A DNA stretch of 64,000 nucleotides. Source: Cyclina sinensis. Taxonomy: Eukaryota > Mollusca > Bivalvia > Venerida > Veneridae. Under the pieces are notes generated by a model, which made no database searches, had not been told where the DNA came from, and worked only from the letters and a program-made list of their open reading frames with translations. Position 1 is the first letter of the stretch. Every line of letters begins with the position of its first letter. The position numbers and the translations under genes were made by a program. Of this stretch, positions 28,401 through 40,400 are shown piece after piece. The stretch covers positions 39,649,241 to 39,713,240 of the forward strand of contig JAAONU010000016.1 of the NCBI GenBank assembly GCA_012932295.1, read 5' to 3'.

Positions 28401-31400
28401 CCAGTGATAGATTTTAAACAAATTCCTCTGGAAACAAAATGAGATTGGATCTCTGTGACTTAAACAGTTTTTGACAAAATCCAAATTATATATTCCAATG
28501 TGTAAGAAAGTAACAACATTCTGTTATGTCCTAGCAGGTGCATAATCTTGTTTTCTTATAAAAGTGGTTGATTCAAAAGTATTGATATGTATTCGTGATT
28601 TATTTCAAAGTTCAGTGCTTTTCAAGTTAAGTATATAATGGTATGCAGTATTGTGTAAGATAATCTCTGATGGTATGCAGTATAGTGTAAGATAGGCTCT
28701 GATAGTATGCAGTATAGTCAGTAGTGTAAGATAGACTCTGTTAGTATTCAGTATAGTGTAAGATAGGCTCTGATAGTATGCAGTATAGTGTAAGATAGGC
28801 TCTGATGGTATGCAGTGTAGTGTAAGATAGGCTCTGATGGTATGCAGAATAGTGAAAGATAATCTCTGATGGTATGCAGTGTAGTGTATGATAGACTCTG
28901 ATGGTATGCATTGTAGTGTTAGATAGACTCTGTTAATATTTAGTAAAGTGTAAGATAATCTCTGATGGTATGCAGTATAGTGTAAGATAGACTCTGTTAG
29001 TATTCAGTATAGTGTAAGATAATCTCTGATGGTATGCAGTATAGTATAAGATAGACTGTGTTAGTATTCAGTATAGTGTAAGATAGGCTCTGATAGTATG
29101 CAGTATAGTGTGAAATAGGCTCTGATGGTTTGCAGTATAGTGTAAAATAGTCTCTGATGGTATGCAGTATAGTGTAAAATAATCCCTGATGGTATGCAGT
29201 ATAGTGTAAGATAGACTCTGTTAGTATTCAGTAAAGTGTAAGATAATCTCTGGTGGTATGCAGTGTAGTGTAAGATAGACTCTGTTAGTATTCAGTATAG
29301 TGTAAGATAATCTCTGATGGTATGTAGTATAGTGTAAGATAGGCTCTGATGGTATGCAGTATAGTGTAAGATAGGCTCTGATAGTATGCAGTATAGTGTA
29401 AAGTAGGCTCTGATGGTATGCAGTATGGTGTAAGTTAATCTCTGATGGTATGTAGTATAGTGTAAAATATGCTCTGATGGTATTCAGTATAGTGTAAGAT
29501 AATCTCTGATGGTATGCAGTGTAGTGTAAGATAATCTCTGATGGTATGCTGTATAGTGTAAAGTAGGCTCTGATGGTATGCAGTATGGTGTAAGATAATC
29601 TCTGATGGTATGTAGTATAGTGTAAAATATGCTCTGATGGTATGAAGTATAGTGTAAGATAATCTCTGATGGTATGCAGTATAGTGTAAAATATGCTGTG
29701 ATGGTATGCAGTATAATGTAAGATAATCTCTGATGGTATATAGTGTAGTGTAAGATAGGCTCTGATGGTGTGCAGTATAGTGTAAGATAATCTCTGATGG
29801 TATGCAGTATAGTGTTAGATAATCTCTGATGGTATGCAGTAGGCTCTGATGGTATGCAGTATAGTGTAAGATAGTCTCTGATGGTATGCAGTAGTAGTGT
29901 AAGATAATCTCTGATGGTATGCAGTATAGTGTAAAATAATCCCTGATGGTATGCAGTATAGTGTAAGATAGACTCTGTTAGTATTCAGTAAAGTGTAAGA
30001 TAATCTCTGATAGTATGCAGTGTAGTGTAAGATAGACTCTGTTAGTATACAGTATAGTGTAAGATAATCTCTGATGGTATGTAGTATAGTGTAAGATAGG
30101 CTCTGATGGTATGCAGTATAGTGTAAGATAGGCTCTGATAGTATGCAGTATAGTGTAAAGTAGGCTCTGATGGTATGCAGTATGGTGTAAGTTAATCTCT
30201 GATGGTATGTAGTATAGTGTAAAATATGCTCTGATTGTATGCAGTATAGTGTAAGATTATCTCTGATGATATGCAGTATAGTGTAAGATAATCTCTGATG
30301 GTATTCAGTATAGTGTAAGATAATCTCTGATGGTATGCAGTGTAGTGTAAGATAATCTCTGATGGTATGCTGTATAGTGTAAAGTAGGCTCTGATGGTAT
30401 GCAGTATGGTGTAAGATAATCTCTGATGGTATGTAGTATAGTGTAAAATATGCTCTGATGGTATGAAGTATAGTGTAGGATAATCTCTGATGGTATGTAG
30501 TATAGTGTAAAATATGCTCTGATGGTATGAAGTATAGTGTAGGATAATCTCTGATGGTATGTAGTATAGTGCAAAATATGCTCTGATGGTATGCAGTATA
30601 GTGTTAGATAATCTCTGATGGTATGCAGTAGGCTCTGATGGTATGCAGTATAGTGTAAGATAGTCTCTGATGGTATGCAGTGTAGTGTAAGATAGGCTCT
30701 GATGGTATGCAGTATAGTGTAAGATAATCTCTGATGGTATGCAGTATAGTGTAAGATAATCTCTGATGGTGTATAGTAGTAAGCACAACCTTCACTATGC
30801 TGTTTTAAAGATATTCTCTTTTTGTTTTAGACTTTTCAAAAGTTTGGAAACTCTCTGAGTCAGTGAATAAATTTAAAATATAATATAATAAAATTAAGGA
30901 GTATCAAATGAAGATTTTTTGTTTTCAAAGTAATCTTTTCGGTACTTGTATTTCAAGGGAACCAATCCTTGTACAGCCAAGAAAAAAGGTGAACAGATAA
31001 AGGTCCGTGTTATTGGATTTCGAGACAACAGGTCAAAAAAGTAAGGAACTTTTTGAAATATCTAGGATTTATGAAAATTCATTTTAAAATGCAATGAAGA
31101 ATTAACATTTTAGGAGAGAGTTTAAAGCAGATCAGTAACAAGCATTGTAACCCACATACAATTCTTGTTATGGCAAAGCTATTTTGGAGGGAATTTTGAC
31201 CATTACAATACTATATTACAGTAGTAATTTACTGGCTTTAACCTTCACCCTGCTGTTGGCAATGATATTTGCCTTAGCAGTCAGTGCAGACCATGACTCG
31301 TCTGCACATCTATGCCATCTGAACATGGTCTACACTGTTTGCTACTCAGTACATAAGTTTTTATTTTATAACCTCTCAAATAATAATTGATCCTGTCCAA

Positions 31401-34400
31401 ATTGAATGATGAACAAAATGAGTTTCAGAAATTTAACATGGAGAAAGTCAAGAATATAGGGGTGATTTCTAAAAATGCATGAACTAATTAAATGCATTAT
31501 GATTATTTATCATTCTCTGATAGAACCTAAATAGTTGTTAAGTTTGGTTTGTTTTAATTTTAGTCAACTTTTGATAAGAGTGAGTCTTGATTTTTATTCA
31601 GGTACCTGCCAATTTCTCATCCCAACTTGAAGAGAGCAATGCCAGACTGTACTATGAAACCCAGGTATGTGTAACACTCATTTATAGCTGAGTAATAATT
31701 GACATAATCAGACAAGCTTTTTTCTCAGGCTTGAAAGATTTCAAGGTAGTTACAGTATCCTAGGACCCATACTTCACTGTAACAGTAAATAAAAAAGATG
31801 CAATATTAAACTTAAAGGAAGTTACCTGCCTTCATTTTTATTTGAAGACAAAAGTGTGTGGTGTTCAGAAGAAATTATGTACATATAAATGATGAGGTAC
31901 CAATAAGCCATAAACAAGTTATAAAGAAGGTGAATTTGTTTTCTGCTACTTAAAGAAAAAAACATGATATGTTTGATATAAAAGGGCAACTCTGCAAGTT
32001 TAATCTGTTATTTCATCATAACCTTATGATAAGCCTCTGAAAAGTTCTGTGAACAGTCAGATAACCAACTTACTATTTTTCAGTATTTTAACTATGGCCA
32101 AGCTTCCTGAGAACTACACATGTACAGGAAACAATTTTAATGCTGGAGATAAAGTTGTGGCTTTTGTTGATTGTGTAAGTAGACCTATTAAATTGTATAT
32201 TACATAAATGTGGAAGTATAAATATAGAAATTTTTGTTATTAAATGCGTATATGTGCATATAAAGTTACATATTATTGAATATGTAAGTATAAATATAAA
32301 ATTGTATATTATTGAACTGGAAATTAAGAATCTATTCAATTTTAGTAACACCTGCCTTGTAGGTAAAGGGGTAAAGGTTACACAAATCTCATGACCAAAG
32401 CTAGGATTATCTAAAGGCAGGATATTGTGTTGAAAGTCAAGGACAGAGTAATCTAAAGAAGAATTCAGAAGTATCAAACGTTAGTGTTCATAAAGTCAGG
32501 GTCATTTCCTAAAGGTCAAAAAAGAGAAGTCTAAGCAGAAAGTTAACATTCTGTGATCATAAGTTCAGGATTGTCACAATTACTCAGTACCTTTCAAAAG
32601 GACAGATTTACACATGTATAACCTTCCTTTATCCATTAAATTTTGTCTACTTTTATCTAATTCCGTTTGAATTTCAGTATTCCTGCAAATACTTGCATAC
32701 CCAGGTGTCACCATGTGTTAAGGGCAAAGCTTTTCTTCTTAACATGTCTGAAAATTTGGAGGTAAGTTCATTATAATATATAATATATAGTGATAAATTG
32801 TTCAGTTGTGTCAATTTTTGTGGTCATTGATTTACCTTTCAGTGTTAAATGAGGGAATTTCTCACAAACAAGGGCACATGATCTTATGTCAAGGTACACA
32901 AATTTAAGAAGTTTCATCTGTAATCTAGTAGTCAAAGGCTGCATCATCACAAGAGAAATGGCTGAAAGAGTTTTAAATGGCAGGACAATGCCTATAGTTT
33001 AGATATAGAGGCTTGCATTTCAATTTGAGCGAGTATCCCAGGCTGTTTTTATAGATTTACTGTTAAGAGTTTTGGATTTAAATGAAGAAAAAAAATGTTT
33101 GACTTGTTTCAGTGGTTACAGAGACCAGGGGAACATTTCAGGAATGGACAGTGTTATAATGCTACCGTGACCAATGTTGTAAATGACCAGTTGGTGGATC
33201 TGTCATTTCTGGGTTTGTCACACTTTGATATTTGTAAGGGTAATTGAAGTTGTTTGATGTTATGGTAATGATGTTTCTTACTATGTCAGGAGATGTTGCT
33301 TTACAGTAATAGTTTGAGCCTAGAACTGTCTTGAAAATGTGCAAATATTCAAAACTGTTACATGTTAAGAATACTAATTTCAACATATAGTTAATCAGTA
33401 GGAATTGCACACATTCATAAAATGTGCTCATAAGCTTGAAATACAATTAGGAGCGGAAGTGGTCCAGTGGTTACGCGCTGGACTGGTAAACCAGGGGTCC
33501 TTAGTTCAATACCCCACTCCTCCACTAACATTACTAATAGTCTTTCAGATGAGACATTAAACAGAGATCCCATGTATCAGTGCTATACACTGAGCATGCA
33601 AAAGAACCAGGGGTGTCTTTGGAATGGGATGCTTTCTGAATCTTGCACTAGCCCCACAACATAAAATAACTAATCTCTTCAGGGGGCGTCGGTCATAAGG
33701 GCAACCAGTACCAATGATAAATAAGCTCAAATAGATAGAAATACAATTACATGTACCTTTAATAACTAGAAGTGACTTAGTGCTCTGTTAGAAAAGAAAT
33801 AGATGTAGGGAGTTTCACAGTAAGATATGAATGGTAAGGAATTAATAATGTCTTGACTTTACTGCAGTTCTTAACTTACAAGGTATACTGAAGGTTTTTA
33901 AAACAGGGTGGTAAATAAGTCTTCTATAGATTCACTTTAAAACTAGTTCTTATAATGCATAGACTGTTTATATCAAGTTTTCAGCTATGTTGCCTTTATG
34001 TATTATTTGTTTTACAATACAATGATGTAGGTGAATATACATTTCTGTAATATTGCAGAAAATCCATTTGAAGAGATTAGTGTTGGCAAGGAGACAAGAG
34101 GTATTGTTACATGTATAAAGAAAGATACAGGTCTGATCCTTCAGCTGAAAGACGGATATCGTGGGACACTTGATATCACTGAAATGTCAGATAACTATGT
34201 CAACCAGCCAACAGACGCCTACAGGCATGGAAGTATTGTTTCAGCAAGAGTTTTAAAACTTGAAAAGCTCTCAAAACAAGCTGTATTAACTTTGAGGTAA
34301 ATCATCATCAATATTTTTGTTTGTCTAGATTGTGACAGAGTCCAGAATTGATGGTAAGAATTCTGTTGCTTTCTTTTTTGTTTTAAGAGTGACTTAATAT

Positions 34401-37400
34401 ATATGACTGATGGCAGGGTGTTCAGACAAAAATTGTAAAAAAATGAGTGTATTTCACTTTTGTATTGTAGATATTCAAACTGTTAAAATAAATGTCTAAT
34501 CTTTTCAGTGATTGTGTTTTTTCCATTAACTGAATGAAAAAGAATGTCTGTATTAGTACTAACATATGTCCATCTTTTGATAGATGAAGGAATTTTCAGA
34601 AGCCAGTCTTAAATAATTTTGAAAATTGAAAAAGACAACCAGGCTAACTTTTCCAGTTTTTTATATGTTATAATGAAAAGGTTGATTTTTTGTTTTATAG
34701 ACCAGAGACACCTGAAGGTGAGCAGCTAGATAAGAGGATAGAAAATATAACTGACCTATCGCGGGGTCAGGTGGTGCGAGGTTATATCAGTCATATCTCT
34801 GCTAAAGGTATTGCTATAAGGTAGGTGAATCACCTTGAATGTTCTGTTATTGTTTTCAGCTATTGACAGATTTAAAGATATTATAAATATCAGGATCAAA
34901 AAGCTGCTTTGTTGTTTTGAGAGTGGACACCAGCCATGTGCATGCTGAGAATATCAGGATTAAAAAGCTGCTTTGTCGTTTTGAGAGTGGTCACCAGCCT
35001 TTTGCATGCTGGGAATATCAGGATCGAGAGCTGCTTTGTCGTTTTGATAGTGGACACCAGCCATGTGCATGCTGAGAATGTCAGGATCGAGAAGCTGCTT
35101 TGTTGTTTTGAGAGTGGTCCCCAGCCATGTGCATGCTGAGAATATCAGGATCGAGAAGCTGCTTTGTCGTTTTGAGAGTGGTCACCAGCCATGTGCATGC
35201 TGAGAATATCAGGATCGAGAAGCTGCTTTGTCGTTTTGAGAGTGGTCACCAGCCATGTGCATGCTGAGAATATCAGGATCGAGAAGCTGCTTTGATAGCT
35301 TTAATATTTTGTTACCGATTAACTTTTCAAGATGATAGCAATATTGATACAAACTTTTAAACAGAATTACAGCTTCTCATTCTGAAAATGATAAATGATG
35401 AAAGTAATTTAAATAAAAGTTTATTATTATAGAGTCTTTTCTTTACCCAAATACAGTGTATTTTTACCTGACTATGTCTTGTGTAGACTGTTTTTGTTAC
35501 TGGTAATGTGGAAGAAACATGTTTAAGGACAAAAGTATGACCTAGGTTGCCCAGTCTGTAAAATTAAAAATTTTATTTTATTTGATTTTCTTTGAACATT
35601 GAAACTAGAAATTTATATTTCTTAATATTGCCACATTTTTATATGCGCCATTCTCTTTTTCAGGTTAGGTATTGGTGTAAAATTTGTGTTGTCACCTGAC
35701 CGTATTGTTAAAGGAAAACATGTATCAGCTCAGACAATGAAAAAACATTTCAAAGTGGGTGATGTCATAAGAGTGAAATTTTTAGGGTTTGTATGCTATA
35801 ATTGTCTATCATCAATTCATTTTATCAGATAACCCTCAGTGTTTTGAGGTTTCTTTCAGTTTAACATTACTTCATGATCTTTATGTTGTTTTCTTTAGTA
35901 CAATGGTAGAACATATTCTTGTAAATACAGTGAAATTTTTAGCTGACGTTAGACCATCATACCTTTGATCTAAATAGTTGTTATTCTTTGGAAGATTAAT
36001 GATTTATTATAAACTAAAACATTATGTTGTGTTGAACATTAACCCTATAGTTTAGGAAACGAAAAATTTGAGTATTGATTGAAGAAAGTGTACATTTATA
36101 TTTGTGGTAAAATTTCAGCTTTGATAAAGATAATGAAGTAGAACTTTCAGTTCTTGGTGAGTCTGGCCTGCAGATGGATATCCCAACAGAATCCTTGTCT
36201 GATTCACTAAACACTGGACAGAAGGAGCGCAAAAGATCTCTATCAAACTCATCGGCTGATTCTGAAGCTGCTAAGTCAAAAAAAACAAAGTTGAAAAATA
36301 TTGAAACAGTTACGGAACTTGATGAAGATATTGAATTAGAAATTGATGGTTTAGAATATTTAGATCGAGAAGAATCAAGTGAAAGAGGTAGTACAAACAG
36401 TTCAATGATTAGTGATATACTGGCTAAGAATGAAGATGTGGAACAGGTTGCTAAAGACAGATTAAATTTGAAAATATCAGTACCTTCAACAGAGAAAAAG
36501 GGTATGAAAGTTAATGAAAGAAGTGTTACTGAAACTGATGATAGAATAACTATGCAAGAGTTGTCAAGTGATGATGATGTTGATGATGATGTTGTCAATG
36601 ATGGTAGTGATGATGATGATGGTGGTAGTGATGATGATGATGATGGTAGTGATGATGACAGTGTTGTTGATGATGATGACGACGATGATGATGAATCATA
36701 TGACACAATGGAAGCAGCCCCTGAGGAAACTGGGAAAAATGTTGAAGTGCTTTATGATAAATTATCTGTACATGTTGCTAAAGACGGAGAATCACGGACA
36801 GTTGTGGCAACAAAAAGTGCCATAGAAGCTAAACAAAATAAGGAGTCAGATAGTGATTCAGAAACACAGTTTAGCGTTAAAGATTATAAAACTAACAAGA
36901 AGCTTAAAAAAGATAAGGATTTAAAAAGAGTAGCTTCAGAGACCAAGAATGAGGAGGAAGTACCAAAGAAGAAAAAGAAGGCTGGTGAAGAAGTAGAGAT
37001 TAAGGTGGTTACAAAATCTGATGTAGAGGTAAGTTAAATGATGAAGCTTGATGAATTTAAGGTTGGGATGGGTCATATACTCTGCAAGAAATCTGCTAAT
37101 CTGCCCTGAGAAACACAACTGGTGTGTATTTAAAGATAATAATTAATGTAAGAATTAAAAGTGATGATAATAATATTTTGATGTTGATAATGAATGATGG
37201 TAGTGATACTAATGATTAAAATGATTATAAAGCTTGTATAAAAGGATCACCCTGATGTTGGCTTTTGGAAGTGTTGCTGCCATATGTAACTGGATCACTG
37301 CTGAAAAAAAAGCAGAATATCTACATTTGTTTGGCCACTGTCTTAAATATGCGTGTATTTCTTTGAATTTTAACCATTTTTACTATTCTAATAAACTTAT

Positions 37401-40400
37401 AATACATATATATTCCTGCAGAAATAATAAAACATTTATGTTGTTTGAATAAATTGAAATAGTAAAAAGAGGTACTGGTCAAGTAACAGTTGCATTTATG
37501 ATGCACAGAAGTTTTTTTTCAGTTCCTTGATGATAGAATGGCTCACCTGTTACAGTGAATTAATTTCATAATCTTGGTCATTCATATTTATTTCTAGGCT
37601 TCAGAGAAACCTGTGTTGGATATCAGTGAAGGATTCAGTTGGGACACTGACTTTAAGTTACCTTCCCTACAACGCGGGGAGATAAGCTCTGATGATTCTG
37701 ATGATGAACCTCCTAAGGTATATTTGTGAAGAATTACCTCCCTTGGCCCACCATTAATAATAATTATTTTTAATAATTAGAATGATAAGCAAAGAGAAAA
37801 AGTAGGCAGTGAAATAAGTTAGCTTTTGACAGGTTTAATACTCATCAGATTGTACAAAAAAAGGAAAGCTGCTTTGATTTCAACAATTTTCTTACAGAGG
37901 AACAAGTCTGAGTGAAGACTTTGACTTAGTTTATTCAAATCATCTGAGTGTGGAAAATGTTATGTTCATTTATTTTGACATATATTGATATAATGTTTGT
38001 TATGAAATTTATTTCTAAAGAAACGAGTAAGGAAAACAAAAGAACAGATACGTCAAGAAAAACAGGATGAAGAAAAGAAACTGTACCAGGTGAGTGCAAA
38101 TTTGTGTTATGAACTACATTTCAAAAAGGTTGTAGATTAAGTTTTGTAAGAAGTTTGAATGTTAAACTTATTTCAAAGAATATATTGATTTTCATATACT
38201 GTACATGGATTTTGCAAAAATAATGTTTGTTTTTATTTCAAACATCATACTATACAGTTCAGATAGGCAAGGTCCATTAACTAGTAAAATATACCTTATT
38301 ACTATACAACAAACTGTTTTTTAATAGTATTCATTACATTTAATAGTATTCATGATTTGGTCCACTTTACTATTTAGTTCCCTACCAGTTCATATTGCAA
38401 TGGAACTAATCCGAATGATTCTACTGTAATCACCCTTAAGACACTGTCCATGACAGAACTAGTTGTTCAAAAGAAAAACAGATAACTTGTATTACTTTAT
38501 GTCATTTTGACTCCATTTGATGTGCCATTTTTTAATCTGCCCACATTTTATAGGCTGAAATGCAGCGATTAGCTGGTGACATACAACCAGAGACAGCAGA
38601 CGACTTTGATAGACTGGTGCTACAGTCACCAGATAGTTCTATAGTCTGGTTACGCTACATGGCCTTTCATCTCGAGACATCAGAGATAGATAAAGCAAGA
38701 GCTATAGCTGAGAGAGCACTGAAAACTATCTCATTTAGGTACGGAAAATATGCGATAACAAATATGTATGTTTAGAAGTGTTTACCTTGAGAAGTTCTGA
38801 AATTTGTTTGGCCCTCTTTGAGTCTTTCTTAAGATATTTTAGTTCCAAAGTGGAAATATATTGTTTATTGATTGTGTGTTTGACAAGAAACCATTGATTG
38901 TGCTATTGTTCAGACTTCTGCCATATTTATTTATTGAATAAAAAATGGACAGAAGATGTTTGTGCTACCATTTCTTGAAACTTTTCTCTATAGGCTAAGA
39001 GAAGAGAAGGCTTCAGGTAAATTTGAAAGCACATTAATCGTTAGACATTCAGTAATTCAGTATAATATCAACAGTTGTAATTTGGATAAATAATTGAATA
39101 ATCAAGGCCTGTTCGTGTATATTTCTAGCTTGAAAAAGTTCACAATAAGGTCTGATGAAGAAATTGACCTTTTAGTTTAGTTGAACCTATTCATTTTACT
39201 TTGACAGGGAAGCAAGTTCTCTGTATCCAGAGTCCAGCACTCTACCACTGTTTCTTGGATTTGCAATTTAATGAACACTGATTCTTCTATTGTTTCAGAG
39301 AAGAGCAAGAGAAAATGAATGTCTGGGTCGCTTATTTGAACCTGGAAAATATGTACGGTACTGCTGATTCAGTGAAGAAGGTGCTAGCACGTGCAGTCCA
39401 ACAGAATGACCAGATCCCAGTGTACCTACAGATGGTGAATATCTACGTCCAGTCCGGGAAAACTGAGGTACAAATTGAACTATGAATGTTCAGTTTTAGC
39501 TGATTCATGTATATTTATATTTCTTGGTGAAGTTTTAGTGTTTTCCTTAGTTATACCACTAAAATGAAAGTTCTGGATGTGTAGAAGTCACCTTAGAATT
39601 GTTAGGTAATTGATCAGTTATTTCAACTTCTTCAAGTCTGTTACGTGGATTGACCCAAAACTTCACATGCTAAATATACTTTGCTATGTAGTAGATTAAA
39701 TTATGTGTGACATCTTCATTGTTGGAGATCTTGAAATCTTTTTCTGACAGTGCAGTTCTGTTTACAGGATGCAGAACAACAGTTTAACACACTGGTGAAG
39801 AAACACAGTAGATCCAAGGAGGTGTGGATTAAGTTTGGAGAATTCTACTTTCAACTGGGTCGTTTAGAATCAGCTCGCAAACTTCTACAACGATGCTTGA
39901 AAAGTCTTGAAATGAGAGACCGTACGTACCAATAAGTTTGTACAATTACTTTTTAAAAAATCTACAGTGATAGGATTTGATCTTAGGTTTTGAAATTTAA
40001 TGGTTCTTATTTCCACTTCACTGTTTCAATGAATACTAGTACATATGTTTACACTTTGTTTCTTTACCCAGAACCTTATAACCTGCAGTATATAAATCAA
40101 GGGAAGTAATTCATGCAGTATTAGTTCTTCCCTTTTAGGTGGTCACATCCCACTAACATGCAACAAAGGCAATATTTTAGCATTGATTTATAAAAGAGGA
40201 AATTCATGATTCTGTGTTGCAAAAAATTCTCTTGATAATAAATGGTTTTTGTAAGTTGTTTAGAGTGAGAGTTAACATGTGTATAATTTCTATATTCAGA
40301 TGTGGACACAATCATTAAGTTTGCACAGATGGAATTTAAGTATGGTGAACCAGAGAGAGGAAAGACAATGTTTGAAAATACACTCAGTACCTACCCAAAA

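Noticed and set aside
28633..30781. CRISPR-like repeat array
   Set aside because: Units are directly contiguous with no unique spacers, and the host is a eukaryote; this is a minisatellite.
30192..30788. 198-codon minus-strand open frame and overlapping shorter ones
   Set aside because: They lie wholly inside the 32-bp minisatellite, repeat every 32 residues and have no domain or start context.
33449..33530. Possible functional tRNA gene
   Set aside because: A and B boxes are present but the acceptor stem pairs poorly and the sequence continues into a SINE body shared with another copy.
36014..36706. 230-codon minus-strand poly-Ser frame
   Set aside because: It is the antisense shadow of the Asp-coding GAT tract and linker of PDCD11 exon 36.
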